Assembly (NCBI GenBank): GCA_964460035.1
Contig: CAYWPG010000012.1
Location: 32,223 to 96,222, forward strand
DNA length: 64,000 nt
Reading direction: 5' to 3'
From: CAYWPG01 sp964460035
Lineage (GTDB): Bacteria > Pseudomonadota > Gammaproteobacteria > Nitrococcales > AK92
A program made the translations under genes and the position numbers. Below the pieces are notes generated by a model, which saw only the letters and a program-made list of their open reading frames with translations, searched no databases and was not told the DNA's origin. Below, in pieces: positions 32,821-42,441 of this stretch (position 1 is the stretch's first letter; each line of letters starts with the position of its first letter).

Positions 32821-34089
32821 GTGGACTTCGCTTGCAGCCCCACCGCCGAAAAACTGCGTGCTCGCGTAGCCGATTTCATGGACGAATATGTCATTCCGCA
32901 CAACGCGCAATGGCACAGGGAAGTACGCAACGGCCGCTATCCGCTGGAGCTGCTCGACGATCTCAAGGCATTGGCGAAGTGGGAAGGGCTATGGAACCTG
33001 TGCCTGCCCGGCCTGCGCGACGACGAGCCAGGAACCCGGCTGTCGAATCTGGACTACGCGCCGGTTGCCGAGGTCATGGGCCGCATCCCATGGGCATCGG
33101 AGGTTTTCAATTGCAATGCCCCCGATTCGGGCAACATGGAGCTGTTGCAGCTGTTCGCCACGCCCGCGCAGCGCGAGCAATGGCTGCGCCCCTTGCTGGA
33201 AGGGGAAATTCGTTCCTGCTTCGCCATGAGCGAGCCCGACACTGCCTCTTCCGACGCCACAGCGATCCAAACCACCTTGCGCCGCGAAGGCGACGAGTAT
33301 GTGATCAACGGCCGCAAGTGGTTCATTACCGGCGTCGAGCACCCTCGCTGCCGCCTTGCGATCGTGATGTGCCGCAACGAGAGCGACCGCGACGACCGTC
33401 ACGCTCGCCACAGCATGGTGCTGGTGCCCCTGGACACTCCCGGGCTGACCGTGATCCGCAACATCCCCATCATGAGTCATCACGCTCCCGAGGGACATTG
33501 CGAGCTGCTGCTGCGCAACGTGCGCGTGCCGGTGGAGAACTTGTTGGGCGAGGAAGGCCGCGGCTTCGAGATGGCGCAGGCGCGCCTCGGACCGGGCCGC
33601 ATTCATCACTGCATGCGCTCCATAGGCCAATGCGAGCTCGCGCTGGAGCTGATGTGCGAACGGGTGCTGGAGCGGCGCACCTTCGGCAAGTACCTGCACG
33701 AGTACGCCAACATCGCCGACTGGATCGCGCATTCCAGGCTGGAAATAGACCAGGCCCGCCTGCTGGTGTTGCGGGCGGCCTGGCTTCTCGATACGCAAGG
33801 CGCCGCCGCTGCACGCGCAGCGGTGGCGGGCATCAAGGTGGTTGTCGCGCAGCTGCAGACCCGCGTAGTCGACCGCGCCATTCAGATATTCGGCGCCATG
33901 GGGCTGTCGCCCGACACGCCCCTTAGCTATCTGTGGACCTGGGGCCGCGCGCTGCGCATCCTGGACGGCCCGGACGAGGTGCATCTGCGCGGCGTAGCAC
34001 GCGCGGAACTGTCCAAGGCACGGGAGCGGCGGGGCGCCAGCGCCCGCTACTTCACCCTTATGGACGATACGGAGCCGGGCCGAACCTGA
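32821..34089 (+). CDS. Acyl-CoA dehydrogenase (ACAD11/long-chain-like)
   Basis: 422-residue flavoprotein of the acyl-CoA dehydrogenase family. Middle-domain FAD motif CFAMSEPDTASSDATAI, NGRKWFITGVEHPRC, and C-terminal helical domain with RRTFGKYLHEYANIADWIA and QIFGAMGLSPDTPLSYLWTW. The acyl-CoA binding glutamate position at about 375-380 is not the canonical EGT; GPDEVHLRG is present, as in ACAD10/11-type enzymes with an Arg-free active site, which often act on long or 2-methyl-branched acyl-CoAs. The start is the GTG at 32821 with GAGGA seven bases upstream; a frame extends to 32755. Single gene between terminator-like hairpins, convergent with the anion permease. Confidence 0.85.
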   Translation: MDFACSPTAEKLRARVADFMDEYVIPHNAQWHREVRNGRYPLELLDDLKALAKWEGLWNLCLPGLRDDEPGTRLSNLDYAPVAEVMGRIPWASEVFNCNAPDSGNMELLQLFATPAQREQWLRPLLEGEIRSCFAMSEPDTASSDATAIQTTLRREGDEYVINGRKWFITGVEHPRCRLAIVMCRNESDRDDRHARHSMVLVPLDTPGLTVIRNIPIMSHHAPEGHCELLLRNVRVPVENLLGEEGRGFEMAQARLGPGRIHHCMRSIGQCELALELMCERVLERRTFGKYLHEYANIADWIAHSRLEIDQARLLVLRAAWLLDTQGAAAARAAVAGIKVVVAQLQTRVVDRAIQIFGAMGLSPDTPLSYLWTWGRALRILDGPDEVHLRGVARAELSKARERRGASARYFTLMDDTEPGRT

Positions 34090-34134
34090 CGCGAACGACC
34101 GGGCTCCGCCCGGGCCACTGGCGAGCCGCGTGCC

Positions 34135-35265
34135 TTAACCTTGACCGAACGGCCCAAGCCAGCGCAGCGCCATGGCCAGCAGGATACCAAGCGCCAGCGC
34201 CGGCACCGACCAGAGGTGAAACTCCCGCCACAGTCCGCGTTGCCCGGCCAGCCTGAGCGCGATCAGATTGGCCAGCGACCCTATCGCCAGCCCGAACCCG
34301 CCCACGCTCACCCCCCAGGCAAGCGCCCGCCAGTCGGTTGCGAAACGTTCCAGGAAAATTGCCGCCGGCACGTTGGAAATCAACTGCGAGAGCAGCACGC
34401 CGGCGGTGAACACGTCGCCTGGCAACCGCTCCACGGCAGCGCCCAGGCCTTGCAGCAGCGGCATATTCGCCAGCAGCCCGAGGTCCAGGAACATCAGCAG
34501 GAAAACCAGCAGCAGCAGCCAATCGACGCCAGCCAGAACACGGCGATAGAACAGCAGGAACAGCAGCACCACCAGCGGAGCGGCGTAGGTGGCCAGCCCC
34601 CGATCGGCGGCCACGATGAACACCGGATAAAGCGCTATCGATACCGCCAGCAGACCGCGCCGGTGCTCCTCCGTCGCCGCAGCGGCGGCCGGCGGTATCG
34701 GCCTGGCGGGAAAGCCCAGCACCACGGCCAGCAACAGCAGTGCGAGCATAGCGCTGGCCAGAGGCAACATGGCGAGCAGGAATTCGACGAAGCTAGCCCC
34801 CGAGACCTGCCAGAGGAAAAGGTTCTGAGGGTTGCCCACCGGACTTACTGCCGAACCGGCATTTACCGCCAGTGCCTCGAATATCACCAGGCGCCCGATC
34901 GGCAGCTCCGCAACGCGCCGCAACCCCAGCGTCAGCGGCACCACGATGAACAGGGCCACGTCGTTGGTGATCACCGCCGACAACAGCGCCGAGAACAGCA
35001 CCAGTACAACCGCCAGAGTGCGTTCCCCGCGCACCCGCGCCAGCATCCAACGCCCCGCATGGGCCAGCGCACCGCTGTCCTCCAGACCGCGGCTGAGTAC
35101 CATCAGCCCCGCGAGCGCCGCCAGCGTATGCCAGTCGATCAGCGACGCCAACCCCTCCGCCGGCCACGGCGCGAACAGCAGCAAGGGCAGCGCCGCCAGC
35201 GCCAGAGCGAGGAACAGCATATCTTCCGCGATGCGAGAAAGTAGATGACGGAACATGGCTGGCAT
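34135..35265 (-). CDS. ArsB/CitMHS-type anion or sodium permease
   Basis: 376-residue integral-membrane protein with about ten helices in two inverted halves, belonging to the ion-transporter superfamily (ArsB, NhaD, CitM, SLC13). Family-typical hairpin motifs are ITNDVALFIVVPL and NAGSAVSPVGNPQNLFLW in the first half and QLISNVPAAIFLERF in the second. No arsR or arsC is adjacent, so arsenite export is not supported; transport of a dicarboxylate, sulfate or sodium is equally possible. Two starts (35265 and 35256) are close; the first is kept. The upstream 350 bases have no gene. Confidence 0.78.
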   Translation of the reverse strand: MPAMFRHLLSRIAEDMLFLALALAALPLLLFAPWPAEGLASLIDWHTLAALAGLMVLSRGLEDSGALAHAGRWMLARVRGERTLAVVLVLFSALLSAVITNDVALFIVVPLTLGLRRVAELPIGRLVIFEALAVNAGSAVSPVGNPQNLFLWQVSGASFVEFLLAMLPLASAMLALLLLAVVLGFPARPIPPAAAAATEEHRRGLLAVSIALYPVFIVAADRGLATYAAPLVVLLFLLFYRRVLAGVDWLLLLVFLLMFLDLGLLANMPLLQGLGAAVERLPGDVFTAGVLLSQLISNVPAAIFLERFATDWRALAWGVSVGGFGLAIGSLANLIALRLAGQRGLWREFHLWSVPALALGILLAMALRWLGPFGQG

Positions 35266-35618
35266 GCCTGTTAGGGGAGTACCGAACGAATCAGCTTTCC
35301 TGAAAGCCCGTGGGCGAGCGACCGCGGCAGAGGATGCACAACATTAACAGATTGCCTGGCGCCTGAGCATAGTCAGGACCTCGAACAGCACCCTTTGGGA
35401 TGGGCCTTTGCGGCAGCGGACCCTGGCCGCGAATCGTCACCTCCCCCGCCACCCCCGGAAAAGCCTTTCGCACCGAGGGAGGCCCTCCAACAGGGGGCTA
35501 GCTCGCAGGCCGGTGAAAGCCCTCCCTGCGGAAGTATCTCCAGTGAGAGGCCCCTCGAAGCTGGCCAATTCTTCGCTCAGTCGATAACGTTACAGTAAAC
35601 AACTACAAGGTCCGCCAT
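35266..35618. other. Divergent gap with potential RNA structure
   Basis: 353 bases between the permease (leftward) and the Ser/Thr kinase (rightward). It contains several GC-rich inverted segments, e.g. CCTGA-GCATAG-TCAGG near 35370 and GGGAGG/CCTCCC pairs at about 35478-35530. Such pairing could fold a structured leader of either transcript. No riboswitch family is recognised. It should hold two divergent promoters, but no strong -35/-10 pair is evident. Confidence 0.35.
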
Positions 35619-37985
35619 ATGCATTACATCAAAGCTGCCAGGGAGCGGCTTCTGGGGGGGTATGGCCTGACGCTTGCCCTAGCGCTGGGGTTGGTACTCT
35701 GCGCCGGCGCGATTCCAGGCCTGCAAGCACTGGATAACGCGCATTTTCGGCTCATCGAGGGCCTGCGAGAGCAGCCGTCGGTCACATCGCCGCTGCGTGT
35801 CGTAAGACTGCCGGACGATGGCGACTCGGTCTTCCAGAGCAGGTTGACCGCGATAGAGTGGCTGGAAGGGCTGCTGGACTCGGGCGCTCTCCCCGGCCGC
35901 GCGCGCGCCGCCGCACTGGTACTGGACGAAGGGCTGCACGATGCGCTGGTCTGGAGCGAAAGCGGGCGTGCGCTGGCAGAGCGGCTGGCGACCAGCACGG
36001 TGCTCGTCGGGCTGCCGGCAACGGCCACCGCCAGCGCGGGCGAGCCCGGCGTCTGGCCGAACGCAGCGGCAGCCGAAATGACGCCCGCGACCGTGAGCGG
36101 GGGGCCGCTGTATCGGCTGCTGGGCCAGCACGCGGCAATACTGCCGCAAGCCTACCCGTGGGCGGGCCTAGACTCGAACATCTCGGAAACGCTGTCGCTG
36201 CTGCCGGTGTTCGACTCGCGCGGTGAAGCGGTCAGCCGGCCATTGGTGTGGGCTTTGGGCGATCGCGCCGTGCCCGATCTAGCCGCTCAACTCTACGCCG
36301 GACCCAGCCAGCCGGCCGTGCTGGAGCGTGGCCAGCTTCATCTGGGCGAGGTTGCCGTCGCAACCGATCCGTTCGGCCGGCTATACCCCAGACTGTCCCG
36401 CTCCCTGCAGCGCTGGCCCGAGATCAGCGAAACCGATCTCTGGCAGTTCACCCGCCGTTCCGGCGCGCTGCCCGGAGAAATACTGATCATCGGCATAGAG
36501 AACGATCCGGTGGTGGACGATCTGGCTGCGGCGGTGGCGAGCTTGCATGCGCCGGCACTTGCACACACCCCGCTGTGGGGGATCGCCGCCGAGAAGGCCG
36601 TGACGCTGCTCTTTTGCCTGTATCTGCTCATCGTCCTGCCACATTTGCGAGCCAGCGTGGCCGTGCTGGCCTCGGGCTTGGTTGCCGTGGTAACGGCTGC
36701 GGCGCAGATGGGCGTATACCTGCTGCATTCCGAATGGGTGCCGCTCGCGGCCGCATTCGGCTATTTGCTCATAGGGCATCTGATAGTGACGCTCACCGCA
36801 CAGGCGCGCCGCCACTGGCAGGCCCTGCGCCAGCGCGCGGACGAGGCGCATATCCAGCTCGCCCACAGCCGGCTCCAGCACAACGAGCTGGACGCCGCCG
36901 AGCGTGCTCTGCGGGCCTGCACCACCTCGGAAGAGGTGCTGCCCGCGCTGTACGAGCTGGGCATTGCCTACGAACGGCGCCGTAACTATGACAAAGCAGC
37001 CGCCGTTTTCGCCTACATACTCCAGCTTAAGCGCGGTTATCGCGATGTCAGCGAGCGGCTGCATACGTTGACGGGCCTGAACGCCGGCCAAGGCTGGATG
37101 CCCGGCCGCTCCCTCCCGGCCGCCACGCTGGTGCTGCCTGAGCATAACGTCGCCAAGCCGGTGCTGGGGCGCTACGAGCTGGAAAAAGAGCTGGGCCGAG
37201 GCGCCGCAGGCGTGGTCTATCTGGGCACGGACCCCAAGATCGGTCGTCAGGTCGCGATCAAGACGCTGGACATGACGCAGCTGGAAGAGGATCTGGACGA
37301 GTTCAGAAGCCGCTTCTTCCGCGAAGCCGAGGCCGCCGGGCGGCTCAGCCACCCGAACATCGTTACCGTGTTCGACGTGGGCGAGGAAAGGGATCTGGCG
37401 TTCATCGCCATGGACTACATGCCCGGCAAGCCGCTCAGCGCCTATACGGCGCCGGATAGCCTGTTGCCGCCGGCGCTGGTGCACGAGCTCATCGCGCAAG
37501 TGGCTGATGCCTTGGCGTATGCGCACCGGCAAGGCGTGGTGCACAGAGACATCAAGCCCGAGAACCTCATTTACAACGAGGCCGAAGGGCGGGTGAAAAT
37601 CACCGATTTCGGCATCGCCCGCCTGGCCGATACCACCCGTACCCGCACCGGGGCCATTCTAGGCAGCCCCTCCTACATGTCGCCGGAGCAGATCAGCGGC
37701 GGTCGCGTCGACGGGCGCAGCGACATCTTCAGCCTGGGCGTGACCTTCTTCCAGCTGCTCACCGGCGAGCTGCCCTTCCAGGGCGATACGCTGGCGGCGC
37801 TGGCTTATCAGATCAGTAACCACAAACACCGCGATATCCGCGAGCTGCGCCCGGAGCTGCCGGCGAGCACCCAGAGGATCATCAACAAGGCGCTGCAGAA
37901 GGCCCCGGACAAACGCTACGCCAGCGCAGCCGAGCTGGCCGCCGCCTTACGCAAGAGCGCGGCAAGCCTAGTTACGAACGCATGA
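35619..37985 (+). CDS. CHASE2-domain serine/threonine protein kinase
   Basis: 788-residue membrane receptor kinase. An N-terminal helix (YGLTLALALGLVLCAGAIPG) leads into a periplasmic CHASE2 sensor (about 40-320). Helices follow (about 325-395), then a cytoplasmic TPR-like segment (about 410-480: LDAAERALRACTTSEEV, YDKAAAVFAYILQL) and an Hanks-type kinase (about 518-782). Kinase motifs: GRGAAGVVYLG, VAIKTLD, HRDIKPENLIYN, DFGIARLAD, SPSYMSPEQI. The ATGA overlap with the PP2C gene shows a kinase-phosphatase pair. It probably senses an envelope signal through CHASE2 and phosphorylates unknown targets. Confidence 0.92.
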   Translation: MHYIKAARERLLGGYGLTLALALGLVLCAGAIPGLQALDNAHFRLIEGLREQPSVTSPLRVVRLPDDGDSVFQSRLTAIEWLEGLLDSGALPGRARAAALVLDEGLHDALVWSESGRALAERLATSTVLVGLPATATASAGEPGVWPNAAAAEMTPATVSGGPLYRLLGQHAAILPQAYPWAGLDSNISETLSLLPVFDSRGEAVSRPLVWALGDRAVPDLAAQLYAGPSQPAVLERGQLHLGEVAVATDPFGRLYPRLSRSLQRWPEISETDLWQFTRRSGALPGEILIIGIENDPVVDDLAAAVASLHAPALAHTPLWGIAAEKAVTLLFCLYLLIVLPHLRASVAVLASGLVAVVTAAAQMGVYLLHSEWVPLAAAFGYLLIGHLIVTLTAQARRHWQALRQRADEAHIQLAHSRLQHNELDAAERALRACTTSEEVLPALYELGIAYERRRNYDKAAAVFAYILQLKRGYRDVSERLHTLTGLNAGQGWMPGRSLPAATLVLPEHNVAKPVLGRYELEKELGRGAAGVVYLGTDPKIGRQVAIKTLDMTQLEEDLDEFRSRFFREAEAAGRLSHPNIVTVFDVGEERDLAFIAMDYMPGKPLSAYTAPDSLLPPALVHELIAQVADALAYAHRQGVVHRDIKPENLIYNEAEGRVKITDFGIARLADTTRTRTGAILGSPSYMSPEQISGGRVDGRSDIFSLGVTFFQLLTGELPFQGDTLAALAYQISNHKHRDIRELRPELPASTQRIINKALQKAPDKRYASAAELAAALRKSAASLVTNA

Positions 37986-38731
37986 GCAGGCTACAGGCAT
38001 ACGGCGAATCCGATCGCGGTCGAATCAAACGCAACAACGAAGACAGCCTGGACTATTACATCGACCGCTCCGGGTCGCTGGCTCTGGCCGTGGTTGCCGA
38101 CGGCGTGGGAGGCACCGCCGGCGGCGAAGTGGCCAGCGAGCTGGCGGTGCGCACCGTGATCGACCGGCTGCGGCGGGCTCTCACGCCCGAGCTCGCCGAA
38201 CGCCCCCACGATTTGGCGGCCATGCTCGGCGCCGCGATCGAGCAGGCCAACGAGGCCATCCTGCTCGCGCAAGCCCGCATGCCCACGCTGGCCAACATGG
38301 CCACCACCATCGTTGCGCTGCTCACCGACGCTCGCACGCTGGCGGTAGCCCATGTAGGCGACTCGCGCTGCTATCGTCTGCGCGCCGGTCGGCTGACCGC
38401 TCTTACCGCGGACCATACCGTGGCCCAAGAAATGCTCGAAAAGCACGGCTTCAGTCCTGCGGCGCTGGTCGACTCCCCGTATCATCAAGTGCTCTCGCAG
38501 GCGCTGGGAACCGAGCCGCCGCCGGCGGTAACGATCAGCGAACATCCGTGGCGCGCCGGCGATCTGTACCTGCTGTGCAGCGACGGCCTCACGCGCCATC
38601 TGAACGAGCATGCGATCGCCCAGATCCTGCTTTCGGCGGCCAGCCTGCCGGCCGCCGCGGCAGCCCTGATCGATGCGGCCAACGCCGCCGGTGGCGCCGA
38701 CAACATCAGCGTGCTGCTGGTCAGTGCCTAG
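37982..38731 (+). CDS. PP2C-family protein phosphatase
   Basis: 249-residue Mg/Mn-dependent Ser/Thr phosphatase (PppA/Stp type). Metal-binding motifs: RGRIKRNNEDSL, VVADGVGGTAGGEVAS, MATTIVALL, VAHVGDSRCYRLR, LTADHTVAQE and the C-terminal GGADNISVLLV. It starts inside the stop of the CHASE2 kinase and so is its natural antagonist. Its TAG shares the palindrome CTAG with the stop of the convergent GGDEF-EAL gene, giving a tail-to-tail overlap of four bases. Confidence 0.92.
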   Translation: MSRLQAYGESDRGRIKRNNEDSLDYYIDRSGSLALAVVADGVGGTAGGEVASELAVRTVIDRLRRALTPELAERPHDLAAMLGAAIEQANEAILLAQARMPTLANMATTIVALLTDARTLAVAHVGDSRCYRLRAGRLTALTADHTVAQEMLEKHGFSPAALVDSPYHQVLSQALGTEPPPAVTISEHPWRAGDLYLLCSDGLTRHLNEHAIAQILLSAASLPAAAAALIDAANAAGGADNISVLLVSA

Positions 38732-41700
38732 CCGGCGCCTGCGCGGCGCTCCAGACCCCGCATCAGCGCATCGGCGGGCATGGGCCTGCCCATCAGGTAG
38801 CCCTGTACCTCATCGCAACCTTGCGCGCGCAGAAAAGCCAGCTGCTCTTCGGTTTCCACGCCTTCGGCGATCACCTTCAGCCCCAAGCTCTGCCCCATTT
38901 TCACCACCGCCTGGGTAATGGCTTGATTGCTGGGATCCCCGGCCAGGTTGCGCACGAACAGCTGATCGATCTTGAGCGTGTCTATGGGCAAATGCTTCAA
39001 ACGGCCCAGCGAAGAATAGCCGGTGCCGAAGTCGTCGATGGCGACACGCACGCCCTGATCCCGCAGCTGCGCCAGTGTGCGGGAGCTGACCTCGGTATCG
39101 TGTAGCACGGTTTCGGTCACCTCCACCTCCAACTGCACCTCGCCGGGCTCCAGGCCGTTGGCACTCAGCGCCGAGCGCAAGGTAGCGGCCACATCCTGGG
39201 CCAGGTCCCGGCCCGAGAGGTTGATGCCGATGCGCAGCGGCGGCACCCCTGCATCCCGCCACGCGCGGGCCTGGCTACAAACTTCGCCGATTACCCAGCG
39301 TCCGATACGGGCGATAAGATCGCTCTCCTCGGCGATTTTGATAAACCGCCCCGGCAGCATCAGCCCTTCCTGAGTGTGATGCCAGCGCAGCAGCGCCTCC
39401 ACCCCGACGATGCGTCCGGTCGACACGGCCACCTGCGGCTGGTAGAACAGCTCCAGCTCGCCCTCCGCCAGCGCGCGCCGCAACCCATTCTCCAGCGCCA
39501 GGTGCTCATGCGTGCGCGCACTGATTTCTGGCGTATAGAAATCGAACACGTTGCGGCCACGTTCCTTGGCGCGGTACATCGCCGCGTCGGCGGCCTTGAC
39601 CAGCCCTTCCGGCTCGTTGGCATCGTCGGGATACAGGCTGATACCGATACTGGTAGAGGTCACCACCTCGCGGCCGCCCACCACCACCGGCTTGGCGACG
39701 GTCTCTATAAGTTTGGCCGCCAGGTGAGCGGCATCATCCACCTGGCCGATTTGCTCCAGGATCACCGTGAACTCGTCGCCGCCCAGCCGAGCGACCGTAT
39801 CGTTGGCACGCACGCATGCGCCCAGGCGCCGAGCGATCTCTTTCAGCAGCTCGTCTCCGGCCCCGTGCCCCAGGGTATCGTTGATGATCTTGAACCGGTC
39901 CAGATCCAAGAATAACAGCGCGACCCGGTGGTCGTAGCGCTTGGCCCGCTGCAGCGCTTTGGTCAGGTTGGCGCCGAACAGCAGACGGTTGGGCAGCCCC
40001 GTGAGCACGTCGTGATGCGCCAGATGCCTGAGCCGCTCCTCAGCCTCCTTGATAGGGCTGATATCCGAGAGGATGACGACGTAGTTGACCGCCCGGCCCT
40101 GCGCGTCCTTGACGACGCTGATGTTCTCCCAAGCCGGGTACAGCTCGCCGTTCTTGCGCCGGTTCCATACCTCGCCTTGCCATTGCCCGGATCGTTGCAG
40201 CGCGCCGAGTATCTCCCGGTAGAAAGCCTCGTCGTAGTGGCCGGCATCCCGTACGCTTAGTCTTCGCCCCTGCACGTCCTCGCGCGAGAAGCCGCTGATC
40301 TTGGTAAAGGCCTGATTGATCGCGACCACCCGGCGCTGGGCATCGGTAACGACAATGCCTTCACCGGTGTTATCGAAGACTATCGCGGCCTGACGCAACA
40401 AGGTCTCCGCGCGCTTGCGCTCGGTGATATCGGAGATCCGCGCTACCGTGCCGATAACCTGGCCGTCCAGCGTGATCGGAGACGCGTGGTACTCGGCGTC
40501 GAATATCGTACCGTCGGCGCGCACGAACCGCTCATCGTCGGCCCGCATCGTTCGGCCGGTACGAAACGCCCCGTAAAGCCTGCAGTCCGCTTCCGAATGA
40601 GGCTTGGCGCTCGCCCAAACCCCATGCAGCACGCGGTGTAGCGGCTTACCGACCAGCTCGTCGATACTGCCGTAACCCAGCATGCGGACCGCCGCAGGGT
40701 TTGCAAAAGTGCAATTGCCGTCCAGGTCGACGCCGAAAATGCCGTCGCTGGTCGATTCGAGCAGCAGTCGCCAGCGCTGTTCGCTTTCCCTGAGGGCATG
40801 TTCGACTTGTTTTACCCGCGTAATGTCCTGGACAGTACCGATATAACATCGAACACGGCCACTCTGGTCGTATTCGATCGCGACCAGCTCGCGCACCCAT
40901 TTGAGCTGGCCGTTCGCCACCACGCGATGCTCGATATCGTACGGCTCGCCTCCCACCGCAGCCTGCCATGCACGCAACATCTTGGGGCGGTCGTCCGGAT
41001 GCGCCTTGCTCATGGCCAAGTGGAAATCCATCGGCGTTCCGGGCTCTACCCCGAATATGCGATAGGTCTCCTCCGACCAGGTCAGCTCGCCCCTGTCTAC
41101 ATCCAACTGCCAGCTGCCCAGCTTCGCCACTTCCTGGGCACGCCTGAGCTGCTCGTTGGTCTGGGCCAGGGCGCGCTGCATCCTTTGCCGCTCCGAGACG
41201 TCGCGCGCGAAGGCCAGACAGCGGCCGTCCGGCAACACTCCGGCGCTGATCTCCACCGGCAGCCAGTCGCCGTTCTTGCAGCGCAGCCACCATTCGCCGA
41301 AGTTGCGCTCCCCGTCCAGACACCGTTCGTGCGCCCGCTCCCAGCGCGCAATCTCGTCCTGCCCTATGAGATCGATAACGGATTTGAGCAGCAGCTCCTC
41401 CTGCGTATAGCCGAGCATGCGCGAGGCCTGCTGGTTCACCATGACGTAGCGGCCATCCGGATCGGTGACGAACACACCGTCAGAGGCGTAGTCGATCATG
41501 TCGCGGAAGCGCTGCTCGCTATGTTCGGCGGCCATGCGCGCCTCATTGGCGACATGCAACGCGCGTTTTGCGCGCAGGCGTGCGTTGTGAAAGCCCCCGA
41601 CCACCAGCGCTATCGACGTGCCGGTAACCAGAAAAACACCGATAGCGAACAGATCTCGATAATCGTCCGGCAACCAGGCCCGCTGCGGCGGCACGAGGAA

Positions 41701-41913
41701 GAAACTGGCCAGCACCGCAGCTACCAAAGTCGTTCCCAGGCCGGCTACCGGACCGGCCAGCCCGGCAGCGATCAACACCGCCATGGCGGACAACAGCCAC
41801 GGATAGGGCTGGGTGTCGGGCCAAACCAATAGCTGAATCAGTACCGCGGTCAGGGGCGCGAGCACCATGGCGGTCGCGGTGGCAAGCCATCGCCGTCGTT
41901 CCAGGAGTCTCAA
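38728..41913 (-). CDS. Membrane multi-PAS GGDEF-EAL protein
   Basis: 1,061-residue c-di-GMP enzyme. The N-terminal 110 residues form about four helices like the DUF4118/KdpD-type membrane domain. Four PAS domains follow (about 135-250, 265-370, 380-495, 500-620), then GGDEF with intact RLGGDEF and a RAND I-site five residues upstream, then EAL with EALLRW, VTETV, DDFGTGYSSL and KIDQLF. Both activities look possible. The start is a TTG at 41911-41913, backed by an excellent AAGGAGGTG just four bases upstream; the next in-frame ATG lies inside the first helix. No terminator separates it from the convergent phosphatase gene. Confidence 0.88.
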   Translation of the reverse strand: MRLLERRRWLATATAMVLAPLTAVLIQLLVWPDTQPYPWLLSAMAVLIAAGLAGPVAGLGTTLVAAVLASFFLVPPQRAWLPDDYRDLFAIGVFLVTGTSIALVVGGFHNARLRAKRALHVANEARMAAEHSEQRFRDMIDYASDGVFVTDPDGRYVMVNQQASRMLGYTQEELLLKSVIDLIGQDEIARWERAHERCLDGERNFGEWWLRCKNGDWLPVEISAGVLPDGRCLAFARDVSERQRMQRALAQTNEQLRRAQEVAKLGSWQLDVDRGELTWSEETYRIFGVEPGTPMDFHLAMSKAHPDDRPKMLRAWQAAVGGEPYDIEHRVVANGQLKWVRELVAIEYDQSGRVRCYIGTVQDITRVKQVEHALRESEQRWRLLLESTSDGIFGVDLDGNCTFANPAAVRMLGYGSIDELVGKPLHRVLHGVWASAKPHSEADCRLYGAFRTGRTMRADDERFVRADGTIFDAEYHASPITLDGQVIGTVARISDITERKRAETLLRQAAIVFDNTGEGIVVTDAQRRVVAINQAFTKISGFSREDVQGRRLSVRDAGHYDEAFYREILGALQRSGQWQGEVWNRRKNGELYPAWENISVVKDAQGRAVNYVVILSDISPIKEAEERLRHLAHHDVLTGLPNRLLFGANLTKALQRAKRYDHRVALLFLDLDRFKIINDTLGHGAGDELLKEIARRLGACVRANDTVARLGGDEFTVILEQIGQVDDAAHLAAKLIETVAKPVVVGGREVVTSTSIGISLYPDDANEPEGLVKAADAAMYRAKERGRNVFDFYTPEISARTHEHLALENGLRRALAEGELELFYQPQVAVSTGRIVGVEALLRWHHTQEGLMLPGRFIKIAEESDLIARIGRWVIGEVCSQARAWRDAGVPPLRIGINLSGRDLAQDVAATLRSALSANGLEPGEVQLEVEVTETVLHDTEVSSRTLAQLRDQGVRVAIDDFGTGYSSLGRLKHLPIDTLKIDQLFVRNLAGDPSNQAITQAVVKMGQSLGLKVIAEGVETEEQLAFLRAQGCDEVQGYLMGRPMPADALMRGLERRAGAG

Positions 41914-42441
41914 AACACCTCCTTGTAGAGGATCTGACTCGAGCCGGGATCACTTACCCCGCGGCCCCGCATGAACCCGGAGACCGGGCCCTTCGCCGCA
42001 GCGAGATAAGGGCCGGACGAAACCGCTTCGGCGATGAGCGCGAAGTCTCTACCGAGACTGTCATATCCCGAAAAGCGCCGGCCCGCGGCACCCGCGAACC
42101 CAACGACACGCCATTCGGCAGCGCCATGCTCCGGCACTGCCCGTTTTCTGGGCGGGCACCGCGAGCGATTCGCCCGCATTTGTTCCAATCTGGGCGCTCC
42201 CTGCGACCATGCGCGAACGCAGCGGGCAGCAGCCTGCCGCGCGCACGCGCCAATGAGCAGAACAAAACCATTATGGGTATGTTCGGCACTAACTTAGAGC
42301 CTGGCGACCGACGACAGTTCGCCCGCAGCCGCTGTGTGGCAATATCTAGACACAGAGCGCCTGCGGCTATCGCGCGCAATGGCGATGCAGTCGACGCGCA
42401 TATCAACGGCTGCGGCAAGACCGCAAAGGAGTTGCAAGTCC
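41914..42441. other. 528-base divergent gap, no supported gene
   Basis: Between the GGDEF-EAL gene and the double-kinase gene. A hairpin GCCCG-N9-CGGGC lies near 42140-42160. Open frames on both strands are Arg-rich, lack ribosome-binding sites and match nothing. The stretch presumably carries both promoters and leaders. Confidence 0.35.

Noticed and set aside
34135..35265. Arsenite efflux pump ArsB
   Set aside because: No arsR/arsC, and the superfamily motifs seen are shared by NhaD, CitM and SLC13 carriers.
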